Shown: positions 51,093-60,798 of the stretch, piece by piece
How the letters are laid out: each line of letters begins with the position of its first letter
Numbering within the stretch: position 1 is the first letter of the stretch
Source: Lasioglossum baleicum
Taxonomy: Eukaryota > Arthropoda > Insecta > Hymenoptera > Halictidae
Direction: 5' to 3'
Length of the DNA stretch: 64,000 nt
NCBI RefSeq assembly: GCF_051020765.1
Contig: NC_134933.1
Coordinates: 17,271,461-17,335,460 of the forward strand
Notes under the pieces: generated by a model
What the model was told of the DNA's origin: nothing
The model's database searches: none
What the model saw: only the letters and a program-made list of their open reading frames with translations
Program-made: the position numbers and the translations under genes

Positions 51093-51698
51093 TTAAATTT
51101 TGTGCATGTGATCTTTTGCTACGAATAGCTGAAATTTGTGCGTTAGCGTAGCACGATTTAAAAATTGCCAGCGCCTAGGTGGCCACACGATGCAGGTGGC
51201 TTTAGCGGTTACTAGACCGAGAGAAATTGGTCCAAAAGTGGTAGAGTCCAAAGAATAACCAGTGTGATCTCCTTCTATCCAACAATGACCTTCTGGTATC
51301 TGAAAAACGGACACTCCGAGTTTGTTTACCAAGCATAAAAATCGCAGAAATAGAATATATACCTGTAACACGTCTCCGCAGTTTCCACGGGTACATATAA
51401 CATCTCCAGGCAATCCTACGACACGTTTAATTAACGTTTCGTTTGGTTTTTTGGGAGACTTGACGGCTACTATTTCACCACGTTGAATCCCTTGCGTATG
51501 AATCGCCCAATGATTCAAATAGACAAAATCATTGCCCCACGAGTCTGGATTTAGGGTCGGTTGCATGGAGACTCCGTCTACCTTGGCTATGGAACCAATC
51601 CTGTCTAAGTAGGTAATTCCTATAGGGATACCAAATAGAACACCGCGGAGTAAGTGTCGTACTAGGTATGTTATGGTTGGTATGTCACGGTTAAACAT
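51093..51698 (-). CDS. IMMP2L: Mitochondrial inner membrane protease subunit 2 (IMMP2L), 2 exons, 180 aa
   Basis: IMMP2L is a serine/lysine signal peptidase (family S26) that cleaves sorting signals of intermembrane-space proteins at the inner mitochondrial membrane. Exons: 51698-51363 and 51299-51093. The N-terminus has a membrane segment at about residues 13-31 (VRHLLRGVLFGIPIGITYLD). Catalytic Ser44 lies in VDGVSMQPTLNP and catalytic Lys91 in LIKRVVGLPGD. After the splice comes IPEGHCWIEGDHTGYSLDS and FGPISLGLV, then WPPRRW, all matching the family. The 63-base intron (51300-51362, GTATAT...TTTTCAG) is a multiple of three without a stop, so retention adds 21 residues between DVLQ and IPEG. 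The family alignment closes only if it is spliced out. The C-terminus extends about 22 residues past the usual WPP-RWQ end, and the stop is 10 bases before ITFG2's start. Confidence 0.92.
   Translation of the reverse strand: MFNRDIPTITYLVRHLLRGVLFGIPIGITYLDRIGSIAKVDGVSMQPTLNPDSWGNDFVYLNHWAIHTQGIQRGEIVAVKSPKKPNETLIKRVVGLPGDVICTRGNCGDVLQVYILFLRFLCLVNKLGVSVFQIPEGHCWIEGDHTGYSLDSTTFGPISLGLVTAKATCIVWPPRRWQFLNRATLTHKFQLFVAKDHMHKI
51300..51362 (-). other. Frame-preserving 63-bp intron of IMMP2L
   Basis: The intron starts GTATATATTC and ends GTTTTTCAG. It is 63 bases, phase 0, with no in-frame stop. Removing it restores the expected GDVLQ-IPEGHCW junction of the peptidase fold. Confidence 0.8.
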
Positions 51699-52626
51699 GC
51701 TCGCAAATACATGTTGACAATGTCAATAGGTTTATTATATAATTACAAGTTTTTCTTGTACATAGTACACATGGCCTACTCTGCAACAAAAAAAAAGCAA
51801 ATATTTTTTAATCTTGTAACCTATATAAATGGAATAGTATACTATAGAAACACGTATTAAGAGATAAAACTATCACAGAAAATGTATAAAACATAAAAAA
51901 CGTACATAAGACCAAATGAATAAAAATTAATGTGTGCTCCTGTACGCAGTTTAATGATACCGTCGTATTTATCCTAAAACATGAAATTTTATAACATCAC
52001 GTTTAGAACACCAAACATTACATATCTACCAATATCTACTAATTGTAAATGGTAAACGTGCTAAACCAAAATTGAATAGAGGTTCTAAATTTTAAATGAA
52101 TGTAAATAGTAGATGGAGCTAGTAACAGTATATCCACAGACGAGATATAAGAGTAGATCAATCACACAATGTATTTCTCTGTCTCACGCTCGTAGGGCTC
52201 TAGAGCCCTCTTACCATTCCGTGTCACATCCAGTCACATCCTACCGTATCGACCAAAACTAATATTGTGGAACTTATATTCTACAACGGCCCTGCCCTGA
52301 GTGACATTTTGCCGAAAAATTAACTTTCTCATATATTGATGACATGTACAAAGTTTTTATTACTTCCTAAATATCAATCTACCTCGGAAATAAAGAAATT
52401 AATAAAATATAATAAAAATTGTAATCGTAGGACATTTTGAAAATATGTATGCATGTGCCTACTGAGGTTTGTTGATAAACATACAGTGTATCTTATCACC
52501 CGGAAACTATATTCACACGCAGAAATCTATTGAATGCGAACCATTATTTTGAGCAATAATATTTAAAATTGAAATTGAAAATAAAGACAAAGTCCAAATA
52601 TTTTCAATATTCTTAAAATAAAATAC
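51699..52626. other. AT-rich spacer upstream of IMMP2L
   Basis: About 930 bases with no open frame of note. Its right part may be intron of the plus-strand gene that ends at 53083. Its left end must contain the IMMP2L promoter. A GC-richer stretch at 52190-52310 (CTCGTAGGGCTCTAGAGCCC, a short palindrome) is the only structured part. Confidence 0.4.
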
Positions 52627-52735
52627 TATTTTCAAAAATTACTGCATCAAATAAAATATTTTATTTTCAAAAATTACTGGATCAAATAAAATATTTTATT
52701 TTCAAAAATTACTGCATCAAATAAAATATTTTTAC
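52627..52735. repeat. Three-copy 35-bp AT-rich tandem repeat
   Basis: The unit beginning TCAAAAATTACTGCATCAAA recurs at 52632, 52667 and 52702, a period of 35 bases with one or two mismatches. It ends about 25 bases before the splice acceptor of the plus-strand exon at 52760. Confidence 0.85.
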
Positions 52736-52759
52736 TATTTAAAATACTATTTTCCCCAG

Positions 52760-53083
52760 CACTGCTGCAGAGGAAGGAGATCAAGAAAGAGCTGCAGAGA
52801 AAGCAGAAGAAGAAAGGGCCGCAGAGGAAGGAGATCGAGTAACTTTGATCAAACTACCTCCAAAAATAAGACAAGACTTTGAGGATTGTTTTAAACAGCT
52901 CGAGCGTCTTAAAGAATACCTTCCACCTCCGGTACAATTACAGTTAAAAGGACTCAAATTAACAGTCTTAGGTAAGACAATTGAAATAGTTAATTAATAA
53001 ATAATAAATACGTCATACTATCCTAAACATAACACAACATTTTTTTAGGCTATACAACATCGAAGAAAAGAAAACGCCCATGA
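52760..53083 (+). CDS. Unknown nuclear protein, last two exons only (3' end of a plus-strand gene)
   Basis: Two exons join in phase: 52760-52971 (acceptor TTTTCCCCAG, donor GGTAAGAC) and 53049-53083 (acceptor TTTTTTTAG), ending in TGA. The exons give 81 residues. They begin with a charged Glu/Ala coiled-coil-like run (AAEEGDQERAAEKAEEERAA), continue with LIKLPPKIRQDFEDCFKQL and LKEYLPPPVQLQLKGLKL, and end in SKKRKRP, a basic cluster that looks like a nuclear localisation signal. A poly(A) signal AATAAA is at 53137-53142. The first exon enters at phase 2, so at least one upstream exon is needed, and I cannot find it within the 1 kb upstream. It may lie beyond the minus-strand genes, or this may be a gene remnant. 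I do not recognise the family. Confidence 0.55.
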
Positions 53084-53136
53084 CAAATTTTTAAACGACT
53101 CATACATAATCAAAAAGGAATCACAAGAAAGTTATT

Positions 53137-53142
53137 AATAAA
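53137..53142 (+). other. Poly(A) signal of the unknown plus-strand gene
   Basis: AATAAA, 54 bases after the TGA at 53081-53083. It supports real transcription of the plus strand here. Confidence 0.5.
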
Positions 53143-53314
53143 AGTATTAGCACACATCGCATCGCTATTTTAAACAATAGAGTAAACAATACAATTTTTC
53201 TTTTTTTCACTCGCTATCCTCTCCGTGTCCTACAGTTACTCCATACCGTCAATGAAACCACTAAATACAGTTGAAATTATATCGTGTTTGGTGTCATTTT
53301 AATCAGAAAAATGC

Positions 53315-53460
53315 CAGAAATAAGTTAGTGAAAGTCTTTGTGAGAACACGCGGGCCTTTGAACTGTGCCGGCGGCGGCGACGACTGTCCGCGTCTTTCTT
53401 TCCAATACGCTGGTCTTCGTGGCGTTCGAAACTTCGAAGAGAAATAAGTTAGTGAAAGTC
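53315..53460. repeat. GC-rich 104-bp insert flanked by a 21-bp direct repeat
   Basis: AGAAATAAGTTAGTGAAAGTC occurs at 53315-53335 and again, identically, at 53440-53460. The 104 bases between (53336-53439) are GC-rich (GGCGGCGGCGACGACTG) inside very AT-rich DNA. This looks like an insertion that duplicated its target, or a slippage duplication. It has no inverted ends and no A-tail. Confidence 0.7.
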
Positions 53461-53684
53461 CCATAAAAAAAATAATGAAAATTAAGAAGTTTGAACATTC
53501 GATAAATTCGAGTCAATGTGTGGTGTTCGCATCGATATACCCGAGCCGAGATCATGGGTAGGCACTTGACAGTGATCCCACGAGCGACTCCTGACAGTAA
53601 ACGCGCGATTACTGTAATATATTTGCCAAATTCCATTAGATCAACAATTTCTTGTGGTAATTGAGACAATAATACTGTTTTCAT
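53325..53684 (-). pseudogene. Possible fragment resembling a sugar-transporter membrane segment
   Basis: A 119-codon open frame starting at an ATG. Residues 19-44 (GKYITVIARLLSGVARGIT, then CLPM) loosely resemble the fourth membrane segment of insect MFS sugar/trehalose transporters, which carry an AR-L-G-G pattern before a conserved Pro. Nothing else of that family follows: the next 40 residues lose hydrophobic character, and the last 33 codons come from a GC-rich insert bounded by 21-base repeats. If real, it is a decayed exon remnant. The resemblance is weak and may be chance. Confidence 0.2.
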
Positions 53685-54599
53685 GTATCATATTATTAAA
53701 CTGCTCAATGTACGATAAATAACAACTGCAAAATTATTTTATTTTCAATATACATATATTTTCTATATAATTTGTAAATTTAACAATTTCCCGAATTATT
53801 TGCAAGTTATGGTTCGACAATAACCTCTACTTGTCCGTTGGTAATTCATAACAGTACTAACAATTTTATTTTATACTAATTACACGACAAAATGAACGGT
53901 GAATATTACAATGCATTATACTAACACTTTCGTGTAGTTATATCATGCAACTAAAAATAAATTATTTTTCTTGACTGGCTCTCGAGAGGTATTATGTTTG
54001 TCTTTAAAATTTCATTTGTTCTAAATAATAAGTGTCACGCGATCGTACATAAGAGTAATACGATATTACTATTTGGAATTGCATCCAATATTTGTATTGC
54101 ACGATATTATAGAATCGCATGATCAAGCATAGGTATGAAAATGACAATGCTATCGGCTAAGTGACTCTATAAACTACAGTATTACAAAATTTCCATTGGA
54201 ACATAGTATGAACACTATGCACAGGATTCCATACAAAATAGATTATTGAATATTTAAAAAAATGAATGAGAAAATTATAATTAAGGATTTGGCAGAATGA
54301 AAAATACTGAATAGTATTCAACCGATCTAGCTGATGTATGCACAAGCACATAGATCAGTGCTTGCCAATTACGGTACCCAATAGGGAGTGAACACCGTAA
54401 CAATGTTGATAGTTGTACAGCGTCTAGTACCGTCTGCAGTACCGGATTCGACGATCTCCGTAAAACAATGATACTATTAGACATGCACATAAAGCACTGC
54501 CTCTTACTTGGCCCCTCCAATTAACAAATTTCTGATTTAATGAAACGTTAGGTAGAACAGATAATAATCCAAGCATATGGTAAATTCGATTCTTGTGAA

Positions 54600-54605
54600 T
54601 TTATT
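54600..54605 (-). other. Candidate poly(A) signal of RIC3
   Basis: AATAAA on the minus strand, about 360 bases after the RIC3 stop codon. It is the best candidate I saw for the RIC3 3' end, but AT-rich sequence gives such hexamers by chance. Confidence 0.3.
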
Positions 54606-54966
54606 AGGTGTTTTGGCAGTGCTTGACCAATGTTTCTTATCTCTGTCATCACTTTTCTATCGTACTTATAGTTAGCCCGTTCTTATTGCAGCATACAATT
54701 CTTGAATATTGGTAAACACTGATTCGATCAATTATTATTTCCAGTTTGCTTTGTTCCGAATCGTCTTTTCGTAATAAGGCAACCCAATCTCTTCATCTTT
54801 GATCTTCCCTGTTTCACGTTTCCAAATTAATGTTTAAACTTCGTTTCATTTCGTTGTTTTTGCCACTATCGCCATTGTCTGCGTCCTTCAAGATGTCGTG
54901 TTGCATCTTCCCTTTCCACTTCGGTTCACGTCATTTACTAATTTCTATTGTTGATGCAACAATTTC

Positions 54967-57900
54967 TTATATTCTTTTTATATCATCTGTTTCACTTTCC
55001 TCTTCCTCATCTGTCTCGTCTTCTGCTTCTTCCTCACCGCTCTCGCTTTCATCTGCTTCCTCATTTTCATTTTCTTCGTTGTCTTCTTCAATTTCTACTT
55101 CCTCCTCCTCCTCTTCAATCTCTTCTTCTTCGTATTCATCTGCTTCATCCTCCTCCTCTTCTTCTATTTCTTCTTCCTCCTCATCTTCTACTTCTTCTAT
55201 TTCTTCTTCTTCTTCGTCTTCGTCCTCCTCCTCTTCTTCTTCTCCTTCTTCTTCTTCTCTTTCCTCGTCAAGTTCATCTTCCTCATCTTCCACGTCTATT
55301 TCATCCTTTTGCTCTTGTTTATTTTCACTTCCATCATCTTCAACCATTTTATCATTAACTTGCTTATCTCCAGTTGACCCAATTTTCAGCGGTTCATGCT
55401 CAAGCCCCGTACAGTCTATACTCAAGACTATGTCATCTTCTACTGTCCGTCCTTCTTGATTTTCTCCTTCAGATTCCTATTTTGATGAAATGGTATTTAA
55501 ATATTTTTATAATCCACTATTATACAATAATCTTGCTAACTATAACGAAGTATCTACGTGTGTACTAACTGTAAAAGTCCTGTAGAAAAAGTAATTATAT
55601 GTGTGTAAAAGTTTAGTATATAATTGTAGAATATATATATATATATCGTTAGATCAACCAAGTTAGTATTGTTTGCGATCAGTGAGATCTTGAACGAGTT
55701 CCAAAGCGATCAACGTCCGCAATAGTGTGTACCAAATTTCCTACTACTATAATTATTACGGTAGTTGCTTGTGTGTAATTGTAGGTTTACAAAAGTTGTT
55801 GCAAAAAAGAAAAAAGAGAAACGGTAAAGTTATTTCCATGTTACATTGTTTCAGTGATTTGCTATGTTCCTGTTAAGCAATTTGTACAGAAGCAAACAAT
55901 TAAATGAATAAAAGAATCACCAAATAAAACAAGGCTCCGCAGATTCATTTGATTCTGTTGGTAATTCTAATGTTTTCTTACAGCTGCATTTTGATCCACA
56001 CTGATGAGGGAAAGGGTCATTTTGCCTGAGAGTACAACAGGTGCTTCTGCATCCTCTTCTGTTTTTTGTTCTTGTGTTTCTGAATCGGTTACAAGCAGTT
56101 CGCACTGCGGAGGTAATGCGCCTTCTAAATAGATAGGTTTAGGCGGTGTTTTCTCCCTTTCAACATGACTAAAATTAGACGAACTCTATTATTTGAACGC
56201 TGAACTTGATAGACACATAATTTATCAGAATGATCTTTACCTGGGTGCAACGGGTATTATAGGAGTAGTAGGTCTACTACCCTTACCCTCGCAACTAGCT
56301 GTCATTTCCATACCCATAACTTTTACGGTCGGCGAATTTTCTATGTTTGCTACTTCTTCGTCTGCTTTACTATGGTCGGCCTCGACGACAGCATCGTCCT
56401 AATAAATGAATTATTCGAATTAGCAATTACACATTTCCTAACACGAATCGAATGTAAACTCGATGCTGCAGCGTTTAATCATTGCTACATTGCGAATGTT
56501 AATAGTTATTAGTAAGTAAGTATATCTATTAGTAAAACTAAACATTTTTAATGTTTGCAACTTTTAAGCTTAACACATCAAAATAGACATTATCCAAAAT
56601 CTATACATAAAAAAATTACGCATAAAAATACACGCTGTAAATACATATTTTCTTAAGAAAAATACATGCTGAAAATAAATTTGCAATAATAAAATGAAAA
56701 AAACGTTGTGTAACGAACACAGGATTACCTGCACTTGTGATAATAACGCTCCGTCATCCGTCATCACTCATGCATTAAAAAATGAATTGTGTTCGATACG
56801 AAAAAAAACTCTTCCATCGAGGTTTATTCTAACTTATTCTATATTACAGTGAGACCCCCGTATCAGCGGATACAACATCCGCATTCCACTTATCCGCGAT
56901 TGGTCACATGGGAGAACCGTCGCATTGGTAGTGGAGGTTCTCTGGCTTCCGGTAGACCTACGAGTGTTGCTCTATTACATTGTTTTAACAGAGTTTCAAT
57001 ATTTTATGTATAATTTTCATCTTTAATAACTAGACTGCGGATCTTTATGCAAAATAAAAATGGTCTGCATTGATTGTGAGAAGCAGAAGTAAAACAAAAA
57101 TTTATTTTCTACTGTTTTACATTTGGCCCAACAAATTTTTTCGTAAAAGCATAAAGATCCGCAGTCTATTAATAACATTATGTAGGATTATAAACTAATA
57201 AAATAATGTTATATCTCTTGGAACCGAGAAATCGACTTGGAACCAATCTCCAGCCGATACGGAGTCTCACTGTACTACTGAACAATATTAAACATTGTTA
57301 TTGAGATAATTGAATGTCTCAGCATCGTAACATGTTGCAACAGTCCTTTGATGCGGTAAATTGATTACACGCGGAAGTATAAAAATCTAATCAGACCAAT
57401 CGTTCACAAACTTTTGGTTACGCTTGTTAGAAAATTTTTGAGGCAAGGAATATACCTTAGATGAGCGATCGACCCCTGCCAGACCTTTGGACTTTGGAGG
57501 CCCATCTACTATTCAAATGTAAAAATAAGAACTGTATATTCCATTTACTCGATGAGTTCAGTGACTTAAAGGTTTCTAACGAGTATTTCACTCAGCTAAA
57601 ATATCAGTACGCGCATCCCGGATCGACGCATAAACATTTCAAAAACAGAACGTTTGTCAACGATTAATAAAAAAAAATCATAATTGTCGACGATTTAGAA
57701 ATGGTTATCCAGAAGCATTGAAATATAGAAGAACGAAAAGGAAGCGACAATTTTGAAGATCTCTTACTAAATGTACAATATGTATGTATGAATATAATGT
57801 ACATTTCGGATAGGTAAAGCTTGAAACGCAATCAGAACACAACAACGTGCATATTTCTAAAGGCTAAGGAACTGACAATATAAATTGCTTCAAAATTATT

Positions 57901-60798
57901 CTAGTAAACCTTGAGTTCTTGTTGCGAGCTCGGACTATGCATAACTGAACGTGATATGTTGCCCATCTGGACAACAATTCTTTCCATGGCTGCTTCCGTC
58001 TCGACCAAACGTCGTCTCAGTTGGTCTATCTCTATGTCTCCTGCCGCTTCTTGTGTTCCAGCATGTATAACATCACCAAATGTGTTCAGAGAATGTACAC
58101 GAACTACTTATAATAAATTGTAACTTTAGTCTAAAATTTTCTGTTTTTATTTCTCTCTCTCTTTTTGTTAGACTCGTATAATGTAAATACGTGTGTGTTC
58201 TAATTGTGCAAACCTTGCATCATGCAACACCATTTAAAAATCTGATTAGATACTCAAAAAAACATGTACCTTATTTTTCAGTATTTCTTTAAAGGAAATA
58301 GCTTTCAAGGAAAACACTGCATTAATGATAATATAAATCAAGTGTCATTAATCATTTCTAGAAACATAGAATCAACTTACGATCCTTTAGTTCCTCTATG
58401 GTGGGTACAGGTCTGTGAGGCGATTGCGATCTCTCCTTACAATAATGTATCGTGCCACCAGTCATCGCTGTAGCGAAGGCTTCAGGACTAAATACCATCT
58501 TTCGAAATTCTTTTTCCGCCGCGGCTCCAGGATATTCGGAAATGATTTCGCTATCCGAATTTTTCTTTAGTACCTAAAAGGTGCAATCCTTACGGTAAAT
58601 CCTTTTGTTCGATCTAATATTATTAGGGGTGGGTTTTGAAAACTCGGGTCGGGTCGGGACCGAAAAATTGATGACCTTCGGGTACCCGAATATTATGTCG
58701 TGGGTCGGATGGATCCTCAATCTGATTTTACATGCATTTTCCAGATTTTCAAATGTTTTCGTATTTTATCCAAATGAAATCAAATTTTAAAAATCAAGCA
58801 AAGAGAACAGTGCATCGCATTATGTAAAAACTATTTTATATTTTTAAATTTTTGTGAAGAAAACACAATTTTTCAACTCTTCTTTCTTTTTGTCATTACT
58901 ATTCAATCCAATAATTATTGCAGAAAGAGTAAAATTCGATTTTATAGGATTCGACTTCGGGTACCCGGGTATCACGAATTTTCGGGCCCCGACCCGAATC
59001 CGAATTTCTGGGTATCTGCCCACTCCTAAATATTATAAATAGACTCCAATTTTATGCATTTATAACAAAAATGAGTAAGTGCAATTTAAAACAGTGAAAA
59101 TATTAAAAGACTTTAAGAGTATTAATATATTATTTTCGCCACATTCAAATTATTAATGAAGAATATAAATCTATATTTAGCTCCTGCGTTTTGCAATTGA
59201 TGCACAAACTTTTTATTTTGCATAAACATCCGGAGTCTAAATAAAGATATAGGTGTGAAAATCGTTGCCAGATTTACCTTCATAATTGTATACAGGAAAA
59301 ATAGCACAATGCCTAAAGTATACAGTGGCATAATGATTCCCATTGTACCAGTTCCTTTTGGTGCAGAAACAACATGACCAGCGCCTCCCAAGGGTGGTCT
59401 CATTTTTGGTATCACATGATCGGGTCTGTCCGTTACTTTTGGCACAATATGGGAGGAAGGTATGGCTCTACCGCGTTCTCTTAATGCAGGATGTAAGCCT
59501 CCAGCGTGAGGAGGTGTGCGTCGTTCTTGAGGTATTGTGCCTAACAATATAAAAATGTATTATTACAAATATTTCCTAAACTATCTCATAACTAAGCGTC
59601 ATAACGTTATGTATGATTATTAACAACAACAAGAAGATAAACAATAATGTTAATCTTTCATTTGTACAATCGGTGTAAGAGGTCATTACATGGAATGTAT
59701 TTCAAACTATGACTATAGGCCAAACTTATATCCATCTACACACAGTAGTTATGTTTGGTCTTTTGGCAACTTGCCAAGGTAGAAGAGATAACTTGAATCT
59801 GCTTTCTATACGTTTTGTGAAATTATTAGCATCGAACTGATATCTTTAAATTGTTAGAATGAATGGCAATATAAATTATTATTTCGATGGTATTAATATA
59901 ATAACTATTTGATATTGCGCTTTCCATAAAATTGTTAATTATCAAAAATACACATGCCAACGTCTTGTTAGTATCTATTATCGAAAGATCTGAATTAAAA
60001 CCTTCCAAAATTTCTTACTGTGTGGCATTAAAATGTGATATCTGATGAGATGCGGAGTTCCTAATTGGGAAAGGGGTATTCCGAAGTGTGTCTTAAGGCA
60101 AAGAGAACTGTTAAACGATCTGATTTCTTCCAAAACTTGTTTGTGAGACTTTCCCAAGCGTTCTCTATCCGCAAGAAATGTAATTAAATCTATACCGCAT
60201 CTAGCTAAGATTTCTTCTCTACAGAAATTTGAGCTTTGTGGTGACAGTTTTACAGATTTTAGAGCATCTCTTACACGTGGATCGACTTGATGATGCTTCA
60301 ATATATTTTGACACATTTCCTGCATAATATCTGCAGCAGTGACGTCGCTTTCAAATATTACGTCGCAGCAAGCTGATAAATACACATAAAAGTAATTTAT
60401 GATAACAAACGGAAATCAATCGATAATTATATACATAATACGTTGAAATAATATAATAATATGTTGGAAAGAAATATGTTTACAAAAAACACAAGAGAAT
60501 ATATCTTGTAATTGTGCTTAGTAGATGAATGAATTTTGTGTTAACGTCTAAATTATAAATAAAATAAGAACTCGGATAGAAGTGGTTCGAAAAATAGTAT
60601 TCCGCGTAGATATATCTTTGATGTTTAAATTGGTTGACACACGAAAATCTTACCAGAATTATCAGGTGTGTGGTGTGGTGTGACAGATGCTGTGAGCATA
60701 GGATAGAAAATTTTCGGCCATAATACCGCGAAACAACCGGCCACAATGGCTAGGATAAAAATCGTCTTTCTTGGCCCAAAATCCGTAATCTCGGCCAT
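54967..60798 (-). CDS. RIC3: RIC-3, acetylcholine-receptor assembly chaperone, 8 exons, 667 aa
   Basis: RIC-3 (resistance to inhibitors of cholinesterase 3) is an ER-resident membrane chaperone that promotes folding, assembly and trafficking of nicotinic acetylcholine receptors. Exons on the minus strand: 60798-60654, 60372-60019, 59540-59278, 58573-58381, 58103-57910, 56398-56241, 56168-55982, 55476-54967. All phases are consistent. Residues 12-32 form a signal-anchor membrane segment (TIFILAIVAGCFAVLWPKIF). A Pro/Gly/Arg-rich lumenal loop ends in a second membrane segment near 233-254 (GIIMPLYTLGIVLFFLYTIM), as in the family. A coiled coil follows at about 341-365 (QLRRRLVETEAAMERIVVQM), the most conserved RIC-3 signature, then SPTVKVMGMEMTASCEGKG. 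Residues from about 499 to the end are an extreme Glu/Asp tail. Exon 2 encodes 118 residues of unknown type and is skippable in frame, giving 549 aa. Introns hold an hAT-type and two other miniature elements. Confidence 0.9.
57033..57166. mobile_element. GACTGCGGAT-family MITE in RIC3 intron 5 (short, well-preserved copy)
   Basis: A 134-base element with nearly perfect terminal inverted repeats GACTGCGGATCTTTATGC and GCATAAAGATCCGCAGTC, flanked by TA at 57031-57032 and 57167-57168. A TA duplication points to Tc1/mariner-type mobilisation. No coding capacity. Confidence 0.85.
58624..59028. mobile_element. hAT-like miniature element with 8-bp target duplication
   Basis: A 405-base element with inverted ends TAGGGGTGGG (left) and CCCACTCCTA (right), typical of hAT transposon termini. 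It is flanked by identical 8-base target duplications AATATTAT at 58616-58623 and 59029-59036. Subterminal GGGTCGGGTCGGGACC and its complement pair internally (CGGGTACCCG on both sides). No transposase frame is present, so it is non-autonomous. It inserted in RIC3 intron 3 about 43 bases upstream of the exon 4 acceptor. Confidence 0.85.
59042..59237. mobile_element. GACTGCGGAT-family MITE in RIC3 intron 3
   Basis: A 196-base miniature inverted-repeat element with degenerate ends (GACTCCAATTTTATGCATTT left, TTTGCATAAACATCCGGAGTC right), bounded by TA on both sides (59040-59041 and 59238-59239). It contains the family core GTGCAATTTAAAACAGTGAA. It lies 4 bases downstream of the hAT-like element's target duplication. 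Confidence 0.7.
60019..60372 (-). other. RIC3 cassette exon 2 (118 codons, phase 1-1) of unknown fold
   Basis: 354 bases flanked by a clean acceptor (TTTATCAG) and donor (GTAAGAAA). It joins exon 1 at DNS-A and exon 3 at PHS-TIPQ in phase. Its length is a multiple of three and both ends are phase 1, so inclusion and skipping both keep frame. The product has six cysteines (including an adjacent pair at its start) and helical stretches such as DIMQEMCQNILKHHQVDPRV and ILARCGIDLITFLADRERLG. By RIC-3 topology it would sit in the ER lumen between the two membrane segments. I recognise no domain in it. Confidence 0.6.

Larger units (their letters stand above)
53084..54599. other. AT-rich region between RIC3 and the plus-strand gene end
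   Basis: About 1.5 kb of AT-rich DNA. It holds the poly(A) signal of the plus-strand gene (53137-53142), the GC-rich 104-base insert with 21-base flanking repeats (53315-53460), and a minus-strand open frame at 53325-53684. I see no other gene signal. Confidence 0.5.

Noticed and set aside
54830..55459. 209-codon plus-strand poly-Ser frame and a poly-Leu frame
   Set aside because: They are antisense shadows of the Glu-rich last exon of RIC3.
56727..56768. Possible extra RIC3 exon encoding MTDDGALLSQVQ with a good donor (CAG|GTAATC)
   Set aside because: It ends in phase 0 and could join exon 6, but an in-frame TGA lies just upstream and its entry phase does not fit the phase-0 end of exon 5. 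It could only be an alternative start exon.
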